NCBI GenBank assembly: GCA_028688955.1
Contig: JAQTXD010000034.1
Span: 1 to 34,022 of the forward strand
Reading direction: 5' to 3'
DNA length: 34,022 bases
From: Desulfuromonadaceae bacterium
GTDB lineage: Bacteria; Desulfobacterota; Desulfuromonadia; Geobacterales; Pseudopelobacteraceae
A program made the position numbers and the translations under genes. This document shows, one piece after another, positions 8,108 through 16,000 of this stretch. The first letter of the stretch is position 1; every line of letters starts with the position of its first letter. The notes under the pieces are model-generated. The model worked only from the letters and a program-made list of their open reading frames with translations. It ran no database searches and had not been told where the DNA came from.

Positions 8108-11053
8108 TTAAGGTAACAGCTTAAAGCATTCCGACCAAAATCGAGAAGCATTATATACCTCATGTACCATATTATAGCCTGCATTGGCTATTTTCTGGCG
8201 ATAGGTGTCGTTCTTTAAAAAGTATTTGACCTTGTCTATCGCATCGCCAGGTTCGGAGAACGGAACATAATGCAGCATCGGTTCTAGGTATTTGGTAATG
8301 GAGTTGTTTTCTTCTTCCATCAGTAACGGGCAGCAGTTCATGGCCTCCCATACCCTGCCCCTGAACAGTTTCGTACCTGGCGAATTGTAGGAGAAATTCA
8401 GGGTGATCTTTGAGCGCCTGAAATATTCAGCAATCATTTCCGAAGTCAGTGGGTAGATATTCTGCGCACCACCTGCCCGAAAAACAGCACACCCTTCAGC
8501 AATCATGGCCTGCAGAAAACGGTCACGATAGACATACTGGTGCAATGGGTTGTGTGTCGGCATAAACTCGTTATGCAACAGAGTGTGCGTTCTCCCGATA
8601 AAGCTTACATCAATATCCCGGTACTGTCCTGTATTGTAGAAAATAGTATGCTGAATCGGAGTCCAGAGACATGCGTATTTTTGATAGTTATTTGTCCATT
8701 TAAGAAATGGCACTTCCGGGTCTAAAACCAGTATTTTTTCAGAAAACCCCATCATGCTTTCAAAACGGTCAAATGCATCACGTCCCCAGGCATCTCCCAC
8801 TGTGGTTATGATTGGTATGCTCAACGTATCGCGAATATACTGAAAAGTTTCATTGCGCGGAAACAGGAAAAATTTCTTTTTGGGCTCCGGATCATCGTCC
8901 AGTGTTATGCTGCCATCTCCCTGAGTAGGGTGCAAAAATAGAAAATCAGGTTTTACCTCCTGACACATTTGGTACAATGCTTCGTCGCATTGTTGATGTT
9001 GCTTATGGATAAACTCATCGCAGAAGAAGCTGTAAGACGTTCCCAATCCGGATTGTTCAAGAGAGTCAATAAAGAGAAACGAACTAGTTAATGGTCTAGA
9101 AGGGTCCGCATCTACCCATTTGAGGGCAACAAACAAAACTTTTAAAGGGCACTTGCCGACTGACTGCATTACTGGACGTGGCTCAAATTTTTCGGGTAGG
9201 GGTATTTGCTCATCAGGTAATTCAGGTAGAATTTGTTTGCCTGTCAAACGGCCCCAATCCGGTGGCATCAGAGGCATAACCATGGTGGCAGGGATACCGG
9301 CATGAACCAGCTGCTCCTTCAAATCAGTCATATTGGTATCGGCAATCAGGATGAAATCCGGCTCCATTGTTAATAGTTGCTGTAACGGTATTACTCTGGC
9401 ATTGAAAAAGTATTCGTCCTTCCAATGTCCGTTTTCATCAATGAAACAGCAGATTTTATTTAGGTCTAGTCCAATGACGTCATACATATGCAGCAAACGA
9501 GCATTGGTCCCAACACCATAAACCGCAATCCTTTGCTTCTTGGCCAATGTTTCTCGCAAGTCGACAGTATGGGCAATAAAATAATCGGACTCATAAAAAT
9601 TGAAATAAACTGGCGAGAAACAGACCGGACAATAAGTCATGTGATCCAGTAGTGAAAAGGGATTCAACTTAACGGTGGCCTGTGTTCCACACACCCTGCA
9701 GTCTCCTGTCATGGTCTGCGGATCAATATCTCTGGCCGAGAACTTGCCATAATTGTGGGTACGTTGCCGCCTTGATTGTTCAATAGCAGTTTTAAAGAGG
9801 ACGTCATCGGACATGGCACTCATGTTTAGATAGTTGACATTCCGGAAGGTTCCTTTTGTCGCGATGTCTGAAAAATCTAGCGACTTGAGATACCCGTATT
9901 CATCAGTAATGCGCCCCTGCTCAAGTGCCCGCCGGTAGACCTCTGTTCCAGGGTAGACAATCAAGAGTGATCCACCAGGCGAAAAAATGTCCTCTTCAAT
10001 TAACAAATCTACGGTCTGGATTAATTCCTCTTCCGTTTCAGTTTCATTACCCATGATAAAGGTGCCTTGTGCTGGTAAGCCAACCGACTTGCAGTTGCTG
10101 AAGAAGGCCTTTACCTGCTCAACGGTAATACCTTTTCTCATCTGGGCGAGAACGCGGTCATTACCGCTTTCTATCCCACAGTTTGCTCCGATGCATCCAG
10201 CATCCTTCATGGCTTTTAGCATTTCAGTGCCAAAATCAACACGAAGACAGGCGATCCAAGTTTTACCAATTCCAGACGTTCTATATGCCTCAATAAACTC
10301 GTAAACCATTTTTGAGGTGGGATACATAATTTCATTGAGAAAGACAAAACTGTCGAAGTCGTATTTGTTATTCAGCCTGTGCAGCTCTTCCATTACATGC
10401 TCTACCGAGCGGACACGGTATCGCCCATTTGTAGGTGAACAGAAGGTACAGTGCCCTGTACATCCTCTTCCAGTCAGAACCGGCATTGCCCGCATTTTTT
10501 CATAGCCGGGTAACCCGACGCTTATATAATAATCCACATCAATATCATCCCATGTTGGATACACGTTGACACGTCTGATATCGATTGTTTTCCCTGCATT
10601 GGTAAATTGCGGCAGGCCATTAATGTCACGGTAAATGATGCCGGAAATTCCTACCGGTGGTTGGGTACTTTTATGGTTTTGTAGATGAAAAAGAAGTGCC
10701 GGAAGTGACTCTTCAGCCTCACCGACTACGGCATAATCCAACGGCATTTTGCTGAAGATAATGTCATGGTTCAAGTCTGAAGTAATGTGACCACCGAGGA
10801 TAAAAGGAGTGGTTGGTGAAATTTGCTTCACTGCACCTACAAATTCTGTAAAAAAATTAAAATCAGCATATAGCCCGCCAGTCCCCACCGCAAAATATTC
10901 TCCATTGTACAAACGCTCAGTCCAGTTGATTGTTTCGCGACTTAAATCAACAAAGTCGTAATCAATACCGTAGTGCCTCAGCGCTGTTATGACGTGAGCT
11001 ATTCCAATGGGAAAAAATGAATAATTTTTTTTTATCAGCAGAAGTTTTTTCAT
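8108..11053 (-). CDS. B12-radical SAM / zinc-ribbon / Rossmann / CgeB-like glycosyltransferase fusion protein
   Basis: This single 981-codon frame holds several modules in order. A cobalamin-binding-like domain spans about 1-130 (LGGHITSDL at 86-94, VVGEAEE at 109-115). A radical SAM core spans about 190-430 with CTGHCTFC (Cys198, Cys202, Cys205). A zinc-ribbon-like Cys cluster follows (Cys452, Cys455, Cys475, Cys478). A small Rossmann-like domain spans about 505-600 (RIAVYGVGTNARLLHMYDV), resembling C-terminal domains of sugar C-methyltransferases. A CgeB/GT4-like glycosyltransferase spans about 637-981 (VSFIGRTHT, GRVWEAMNCCPLLM). It could modify a sugar and then transfer it, or couple modification to glycosylation. 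Start ATG at 11053 has only a weak ribosome site. A nine-A tract lies in codons 8-11. Module calls are mine; the overall activity is unknown. Confidence 0.88.
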   Translation of the reverse strand: MKKLLLIKKNYSFFPIGIAHVITALRHYGIDYDFVDLSRETINWTERLYNGEYFAVGTGGLYADFNFFTEFVGAVKQISPTTPFILGGHITSDLNHDIIFSKMPLDYAVVGEAEESLPALLFHLQNHKSTQPPVGISGIIYRDINGLPQFTNAGKTIDIRRVNVYPTWDDIDVDYYISVGLPGYEKMRAMPVLTGRGCTGHCTFCSPTNGRYRVRSVEHVMEELHRLNNKYDFDSFVFLNEIMYPTSKMVYEFIEAYRTSGIGKTWIACLRVDFGTEMLKAMKDAGCIGANCGIESGNDRVLAQMRKGITVEQVKAFFSNCKSVGLPAQGTFIMGNETETEEELIQTVDLLIEEDIFSPGGSLLIVYPGTEVYRRALEQGRITDEYGYLKSLDFSDIATKGTFRNVNYLNMSAMSDDVLFKTAIEQSRRQRTHNYGKFSARDIDPQTMTGDCRVCGTQATVKLNPFSLLDHMTYCPVCFSPVYFNFYESDYFIAHTVDLRETLAKKQRIAVYGVGTNARLLHMYDVIGLDLNKICCFIDENGHWKDEYFFNARVIPLQQLLTMEPDFILIADTNMTDLKEQLVHAGIPATMVMPLMPPDWGRLTGKQILPELPDEQIPLPEKFEPRPVMQSVGKCPLKVLFVALKWVDADPSRPLTSSFLFIDSLEQSGLGTSYSFFCDEFIHKQHQQCDEALYQMCQEVKPDFLFLHPTQGDGSITLDDDPEPKKKFFLFPRNETFQYIRDTLSIPIITTVGDAWGRDAFDRFESMMGFSEKILVLDPEVPFLKWTNNYQKYACLWTPIQHTIFYNTGQYRDIDVSFIGRTHTLLHNEFMPTHNPLHQYVYRDRFLQAMIAEGCAVFRAGGAQNIYPLTSEMIAEYFRRSKITLNFSYNSPGTKLFRGRVWEAMNCCPLLMEEENNSITKYLEPMLHYVPFSEPGDAIDKVKYFLKNDTYRQKIANAGYNMVHEVYNASRFWSECFKLLP
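11025..11033 (-). repeat. A9 homopolymer tract near the 5' end of the 981-aa fusion gene
   Basis: There are nine consecutive A residues on the coding strand, within codons 8-11 (Ile-Lys-Lys-Asn). The tract is in frame as given. Tracts of this length near a start codon are possible slippage sites, so the gene could be subject to frameshift-based switching. Nothing in the sequence proves it, and lysine-rich starts also produce such runs by chance. Confidence 0.5.
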
Positions 11054-11071
11054 ATGGCGCCATTTATTAAT

Positions 11072-12541
11072 TTAAAATACCAAATTATCTCTTGTCTTTT
11101 TTCGCGTCAGCTTTAACTCATCTTCGGTAGCACCGGAAATTTCCATCAGACGTTTGATCCGATTTGGAGAAAAGTTGATGCGGTCCCATTCATAGGCCCG
11201 CAGAATGCTAATATCCTTTGCTGTCCATTCATCGGATTTTATCTGCCCATAGCGCCAATCCACTTTGGGAACGGCATCATTGCACAGCAACAATCCTCTG
11301 TCTTTTGCAAGGTAATACAATTTTGTTTTATATAACGGAACCGCGGCATAAATTTTGACATAATCCGCACCACAATGTTCAGCAAAGGCAAGGGTTTCAC
11401 GAATTTCATCCCAGGTTTCGCTTGGGAAACCGATAATAAAATTTGCAATGCAGTAAATACCCTTGTTTTTGACTTTTTCAATAATGGCTGGGATTTCCTG
11501 CAGGTTTTTGATTGGTTTATGAACAATCTCTTTCAATACTCGCTCGTTGCCAGACTCAATTGCCACATTCATTCCCACACATCCTGATTCCTTCATCAAA
11601 TCCAGCAGGCCATCCGATATCAGAAACAGCGCGAAAGATCCGGCAATCCACTTTAGATTCAGACGCCGGTTGATCATTGTCTGAAAAATCCGTTGGGCGT
11701 AATTGTTTTCTCCCATCAGGAGGTTGTCTTCGTCGAAAATGATAGAGCGGATGCCGAACCTTTCTTTCAGATAGAACAGTTCATTGACCACATCCTCGGG
11801 GTCACGTGTTCGCACCCGTTTCCCGGCAATGGTTTCAACCTGACAAAAGGTGCAGCCAAAAGGACAGCCTCGGGTCGTGATGATACGGATATACGGATAC
11901 TCAGGGGGATAGTTGGAGGTAAAACTACGTTGAGGCCGATTGATGTATGCAGCAAAATCAACCAGATCGTAGTCCGGCCAAGGTAGTTTTGTCAGGTCAT
12001 CAACGATAGCCTGGTGCTGTACGATCAGCTGGCCATTTTGGCGAAAGGCGAGTCCGATTGTTGGCTGAGGGCCGGACTGTTGTAAAAACTGTAAAAGTTC
12101 GCGAAGAACAAATTCACCTTCTCCAACTACGCAGTAGTCTATGGAGTTGCAACTTTCCAGTACATGATCGGGCATGGTCGTTATATGGACCCCTCCGGCA
12201 ATGACAGTAATGCTGGAATTAACTTCCTTCACCAGTCGGGCACTTAAATAAAGGGCGGCTTCATATTCGCTAGTCAACAGTGATAGGCCGACATAGTCCG
12301 GTTTGTAAGCCTTGATCTCTTCCTGAAACTCCTCTTGCGACAAATTTCTGAATTGGGCGTCCACTATTTTAACATTGACAATCTCTTTGACCATGGCTGC
12401 TAAAAGCAGGAGCGTTGTTGGCTCAAGGTCCCACAGAGTAACAATATCGTTTTTATGCCAGCGCATATTGGGGTACACTAGCAGTAGCCGCTTTTTATGA
12501 CCTTGATCCTGTTGTAAACTTTGAGACACCATATCAGCCAT
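11072..12541 (-). CDS. B12-binding-domain radical SAM protein (BchE/class B methylase-like)
   Basis: This 489-residue protein opens with a short polar leader and then a cobalamin-binding-like domain (about residues 17-150; AGGVHITTMP at 115-124, VVGEGE at 138-143). The radical SAM core follows with CPFGCTFC (Cys226, Cys230, Cys233), and IESGNERVLKEI further on is usual for this superfamily. The C-terminal 80 residues carry no known domain. Class B members methylate unactivated carbons or catalyse cyclisations and rearrangements; the substrate here is unknown. Start ATG at 12541 has AAGGA six bases upstream. It sits 43 bases after a SPASM-type radical SAM gene and 18 bases before the large fusion gene. 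Confidence 0.91.
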   Translation of the reverse strand: MADMVSQSLQQDQGHKKRLLLVYPNMRWHKNDIVTLWDLEPTTLLLLAAMVKEIVNVKIVDAQFRNLSQEEFQEEIKAYKPDYVGLSLLTSEYEAALYLSARLVKEVNSSITVIAGGVHITTMPDHVLESCNSIDYCVVGEGEFVLRELLQFLQQSGPQPTIGLAFRQNGQLIVQHQAIVDDLTKLPWPDYDLVDFAAYINRPQRSFTSNYPPEYPYIRIITTRGCPFGCTFCQVETIAGKRVRTRDPEDVVNELFYLKERFGIRSIIFDEDNLLMGENNYAQRIFQTMINRRLNLKWIAGSFALFLISDGLLDLMKESGCVGMNVAIESGNERVLKEIVHKPIKNLQEIPAIIEKVKNKGIYCIANFIIGFPSETWDEIRETLAFAEHCGADYVKIYAAVPLYKTKLYYLAKDRGLLLCNDAVPKVDWRYGQIKSDEWTAKDISILRAYEWDRINFSPNRIKRLMEISGATEDELKLTRKKTRDNLVF

Positions 12542-12584
12542 TAGTTATCCTTTTGGTAACAGTAAAATCCCCAGTTCAAACTAT

Positions 12585-13721
12585 TCAGATAAAATTTATA
12601 TGCATCGGCGGAGAACCTTCTGCTTTAAGCGGCTGGTGGCCATTTTGCTTTAATTCCCATAAATACTCATTTACCTTGTGTTGAAGGCATAAACTACCAC
12701 ACATGGTGTGAGCATCAAAAGCTGGAGATGCGATTTCATTCATAACGGCCCAGTATGTATCTGAATCCCAGAGTTCCTTGAATCTCGTTTGGGCAATGTT
12801 GCCAATCCAGTAGCGTGAATAGTGTGTTCCAAACAGCATGCCGCAGGGAGCAACCAAGCCACTGCCGGACATTTGCAGAATAAACGGCGGGCCGTAGCAT
12901 TGGGCATACGTTCTTTTGCCTTCCGCACCGATCTTGGACCATTTGACTGAAACTACATAATCCGCTGTTGAAAGCTTTTCCGCTTCTGTAAGTGTGTCAA
13001 ACAATCCTTTATAACGCGAATAGTCAACATTGAGGCTGCCAGATTCATCATCTGAGCAATGTTTGATTACCAGGTAATCCGGTTGAAGTTCTCTCCCTAA
13101 ACGTGCCACAGGCAGAATCTGATCTGCGTACTCCGGTTTAAGCACCATCTGCATGCCGATGGTGACATCGAGTTTGTTTTCACGTTTGATGCGTACTGCA
13201 TTGGCGATGTTTTTACAAACCACTTCGAAGAAACTTTCCGGCACACCATGTATCTCCGAGTAGCGGCTGGCCTCGGCAGCAGACAGGTTAAATCTCAGGT
13301 AGGTCAATCTGGGCAGAATTCGCTCAAGCTTTTCCTCGTCAAGCAGGTATCCATTTGTTCCGACCGCCATGGACAAGCCGTTCGCATGACCTTTTTCAAT
13401 AAAGTCCACAAAGTGAGGCGATAGAGTGCTTTCTCCGTCACTAACCAGGCTGATCCCTTTGACACCAATTTCAGCAGCATCATCAAGAAAATTAAACAGA
13501 ATCTCCCGTGTCAGTAGGCTTCTGGGATTTTCCTGTAAAACTCCATAGCAGTATTCGCACTTATAATTGCAAGCTCTGGTCAGGGCCATATCAATGGTTA
13601 TTGGGGCAATACGCTCACCTTTCAGCCAGGCCGCAATTCGTTCCTGATGCCAGGCCAGTTTGGTGCCATCAAGTATCAGACCGGGTGTTTTGTGCACCTT
13701 CATGTTACTACTTTCCGTCAT
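12585..13721 (-). CDS. Radical SAM protein with SPASM-like C-terminal cluster domain
   Basis: This protein has 378 residues from the ATG at 13721, chosen because GAGGT lies five bases upstream and the start then falls 7 bases after the previous stop; in-frame starts at 13745 and further out would overlap that gene. CNYKCEYC (Cys51, Cys55, Cys58) binds the radical SAM cluster. Later cysteines (AQCYGPP, VAPCGML, TMCGSLC) look like SPASM/twitch-type auxiliary cluster ligands. The N-terminal pattern (DGxKLxWHxxRxxAWxxGExIAPI) is shared with the radical SAM gene at 16001-17077, so the two are paralogues. Known SPASM enzymes modify peptides or dehydrogenate alcohols and sugars; by context a carbohydrate is likelier, but that is inference. 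Confidence 0.88.
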   Translation of the reverse strand: MTESSNMKVHKTPGLILDGTKLAWHQERIAAWLKGERIAPITIDMALTRACNYKCEYCYGVLQENPRSLLTREILFNFLDDAAEIGVKGISLVSDGESTLSPHFVDFIEKGHANGLSMAVGTNGYLLDEEKLERILPRLTYLRFNLSAAEASRYSEIHGVPESFFEVVCKNIANAVRIKRENKLDVTIGMQMVLKPEYADQILPVARLGRELQPDYLVIKHCSDDESGSLNVDYSRYKGLFDTLTEAEKLSTADYVVSVKWSKIGAEGKRTYAQCYGPPFILQMSGSGLVAPCGMLFGTHYSRYWIGNIAQTRFKELWDSDTYWAVMNEIASPAFDAHTMCGSLCLQHKVNEYLWELKQNGHQPLKAEGSPPMHINFI

Positions 13722-13728
13722 ACGTACC

Positions 13729-14214
13729 TCATGCACATCTGACATAAACCGGGCCTTTGTATTCAATCAACTGTTCCATATCATCTTGTACGGTTTGTTC
13801 TGTCGGTGACAGTATTAACAAATCAGGAAAAATGGAAAGAACCCTGAGATCATCTTCATCAACGCAGTGAGATCTTCCCAGACGATGGAAAAAATTGTCT
13901 GCACCTACGCCAATCAGTATTACATTCAGGTTGTGCTCGCAAATATCATAACGAATCTGCTCGAATGCCCGCATGACAAGAAAGGGGATTTGCGAGTAAT
14001 AGAGCGGTCTTAAACCGGTCATTGCCATACCTGCAACGATGCCCATTGTTCCCTGTTCAGCAATGCCGATGTTAAAAGTCCGATCCGGAAACGCCTCAAA
14101 ATACTCATCTGTCACGGCAAATCCCATGTCGCCGACCAACAGGCACATTCTTTGGTCTCTCTTAAAATAAGGATAGAGTGTTTCCATCAGTTTTTTTTTC
14201 GAGACACTGCTCAC
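13729..14214 (-). CDS. Transketolase second subunit reduced to the PYR domain
   Basis: This 161-residue protein starts at a GTG (14214) that overlaps the previous stop as GTGA, with GAGG seven bases upstream. It contains the pyrimidine-binding domain of transketolase: LLVGDMGFAV, FPDRTFNIGIAEQ with activating Glu53, MAMTGLRPLYYSQIPFLVMRAFEQIR and PTEQTVQDDMEQLI. It ends immediately after GPVYVRCA, exactly where a normal C-terminal subunit (about 300-320 residues) would enter the transketolase C-terminal domain. The next gene begins 7 bases later, so the domain is absent rather than encoded elsewhere nearby. The PP-domain partner is just upstream. The enzyme may be a minimal ThDP ketol-transferase acting on a sugar nucleotide. 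A nine-A run covers codons 6-8. Confidence 0.88.
   Translation of the reverse strand: MSSVSKKKLMETLYPYFKRDQRMCLLVGDMGFAVTDEYFEAFPDRTFNIGIAEQGTMGIVAGMAMTGLRPLYYSQIPFLVMRAFEQIRYDICEHNLNVILIGVGADNFFHRLGRSHCVDEDDLRVLSIFPDLLILSPTEQTVQDDMEQLIEYKGPVYVRCA
14191..14199 (-). repeat. A9 homopolymer tract near the 5' end of the PYR-domain transketolase gene
   Basis: Nine consecutive A residues on the coding strand encode exactly three lysines (codons 6-8) right after the GTG start. As given, the frame is intact. The location makes it a candidate slippage or phase-switching site, like the similar tract in the 981-codon gene. This is suggestive only. Confidence 0.5.
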
Positions 14215-15023
14215 ACCGGGACCTCGGTTTCCAATGTATATCCATCTTCTATAGGGCATCGAAAGTGATATTTTGGAACATGCTCCATAAAGTCGATTCC
14301 CTTGCCTTTGACAGTGCGGCAAAAAACCGTAGTGAAGGTCTCCCGGTCATTTTCCCGAAAGAAGGATGAAAAGCTTTGTTTCAGGCAGTCCTCATCATGG
14401 CCGTCGATATCCAAAAACGTTGACTCACAATAGGTGCTAAGAACTTTAGCTAATCGGTCAGTGTCCAGGGCCACATTTTCGACCCGGTCCATTGCCTGCA
14501 AACTGTTGGCATCAACTATCAGCAACAAGTTGTCCAGTTTGAAGCGATACGCAAACTGCAGCGCCTCGAAGTTGCTCCCTTCCTGCATCTCACCATCTCC
14601 TACCAAACAAACAACCCTGTTTTGTTTCTTTTGCATCTTGAACGCCAAGGCCATACCGACCGCAATCGGAAGCCCGTGCCCCAGTGAGCCGGTTGATGCT
14701 TCAATCATGTAATCCTGATTTCGGCTTAAACAACCGGTGATACTGGACTGGTCGGTATAAAAGTATTTCAGCTCGTTTTCAGGCAGAAATCCAAGATGAT
14801 TTAGTATGACATAATAGGCATAGGCACCGTGACCCTTGCTGAGAATAAAACGGTCTCTGGCGTCATCATGTGGATTTGAAGGGTTATAGTGAAGAAAATC
14901 TCTGAAGAGTACTGTCAGGATTTCTACTGTCGAGAGCGAAGGAGCCAAGTGACCTGCCCCGGTTCTGCAGGAAAGCTGGATGGTTTTTTTGCGGATATCT
15001 TCGGATGAAAGTGATTGCCTCAT
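14211..15023 (-). CDS. Transketolase first subunit (PP domain, ThDP-dependent)
   Basis: This 270-residue N-terminal half of a split transketolase has TGAGHLAPSLSTVEIL (residues 21-36), LSKGHGAYAY (61-70), GSLGHGLPIAVGMA (112-125) and the ThDP/metal motif VGDGEMQEGSNFEAL (141-155) with Asn173. Split transketolases usually pair this with a PYR plus C-terminal-domain subunit; here the partner, encoded immediately downstream, is PYR only. The ATG at 15023 overlaps the stop of the GT9 gene (ATGA), and the end overlaps the partner (GTGA), so three genes are chained translationally. The enzyme could transfer a two-carbon ketol unit in making a branched or higher-carbon sugar. A role in central carbon metabolism is less likely in this location. 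Confidence 0.91.
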   Translation of the reverse strand: MRQSLSSEDIRKKTIQLSCRTGAGHLAPSLSTVEILTVLFRDFLHYNPSNPHDDARDRFILSKGHGAYAYYVILNHLGFLPENELKYFYTDQSSITGCLSRNQDYMIEASTGSLGHGLPIAVGMALAFKMQKKQNRVVCLVGDGEMQEGSNFEALQFAYRFKLDNLLLIVDANSLQAMDRVENVALDTDRLAKVLSTYCESTFLDIDGHDEDCLKQSFSSFFRENDRETFTTVFCRTVKGKGIDFMEHVPKYHFRCPIEDGYTLETEVPV

Positions 15024-15991
15024 ACTGGAGCAGGCACTGATGGGAATTGCTTTAAGCTGATAAGTCTTACAATCTCGTTTTCAATCTTTGACAAATCAAA
15101 ATAGTGCATGCAATGCTCCTCTGTAACACAGCGTGTTGCCATGCAAGGCATTTTATTGCAATTCACATCAGGAGTGATCACCGAAGCGCCTTGATATAAA
15201 AAGACTTCCGAAGGATCGGTCGGGCCAAACAGGCAGATGCATTTTTTATTCAGCGCAAAGGCCAAATGCATCCCGAGACTGTCGTTGGAAACAATCAGAC
15301 GGCAGGAATTAAGCCAGTCCATATATTGATTCAGATTGGTTGTCCCCTTTTGCCAGCTTACTGAATAGCCTATTGCAGCAAGGCGATTTTCTAACTCCTG
15401 CCACAACTCCGTGGGCATCCGCTTGAATGGCCATTTAGAACCGACTTCATGGTTAAACCCAACATCGAATTTTTCAGTTGTTTGAGGTTTATAGCCAAGT
15501 ATGTACGGCTGGTATTTCCAGACAACCCCCAACATCTCAATAAGAATCTGCTGCCAGCAGCCTTTCAACGCACTCAGCGTCTTGTTCTCAATGTAACTTA
15601 TAAAGTTCAGTCCTTGTTCGTAACCGTGATACACTCCGCTCACCGCTTCGAACCTGAAGCCGTATTTAACCCACGCATCAATCATATCAGCCAGGGCACA
15701 GACGCCGGCTATTTTTTCCAGGTTAATCAAGACATCAAATTTCTCTCGCATGAGTTGAAACGGCACAAATTCATCCCAAACAAGTACACGGTCAATAAGC
15801 GAATTTCCTTGAAGAAGTGCTTCTGCATTTTCAGTCACCAGCCATGTGATTGAAGAATCAGGATATTTCTCCTTTACTGCCCAGAGAATCGGGGTTGTAC
15901 GGAGCACATCTCCCAGGCTGGGAACCTTGCCGATTTCAGGATCGAGGGTTTCGGAATAACCGAGTTTAATTATCAGAATTTTGGTTGGCAT
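15020..15991 (-). CDS. Glycosyltransferase family 9 (heptosyltransferase-like)
   Basis: This 323-residue GT-B enzyme shows the GT9 signatures: an N-terminal KILIIKLG strand, SLGDVLRTTPIL (about residues 25-36), and the C-terminal donor site SNDSLGMHLAFALNKKCICLFGPTDPSEV (split here by position: about residues 235-263). GT9 enzymes such as WaaC and WaaF transfer ADP-heptose to inner-core LPS, and others transfer different heptoses. A heptose donor fits the heptose-kinase-like gene at the left edge. A cysteine-rich tail segment (CNKMPCMATRCVTEEHCMHYF) is unusual and could bind metal, though similar Cys-containing tails occur in some GT9 proteins. Start ATG at 15991 has AAGGT six bases upstream. 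Confidence 0.88.
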   Translation of the reverse strand: MPTKILIIKLGYSETLDPEIGKVPSLGDVLRTTPILWAVKEKYPDSSITWLVTENAEALLQGNSLIDRVLVWDEFVPFQLMREKFDVLINLEKIAGVCALADMIDAWVKYGFRFEAVSGVYHGYEQGLNFISYIENKTLSALKGCWQQILIEMLGVVWKYQPYILGYKPQTTEKFDVGFNHEVGSKWPFKRMPTELWQELENRLAAIGYSVSWQKGTTNLNQYMDWLNSCRLIVSNDSLGMHLAFALNKKCICLFGPTDPSEVFLYQGASVITPDVNCNKMPCMATRCVTEEHCMHYFDLSKIENEIVRLISLKQFPSVPAPV

Positions 15992-16000
15992 TTGTTGACC

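Noticed and set aside
14215..14322. N-terminal extension of the PYR transketolase gene back to an in-frame ATG
   Set aside because: It would overlap the PP-domain gene by over 100 bases and encodes a sequence unlike any transketolase; the GTG at 14214 has a ribosome site and a GTGA overlap.
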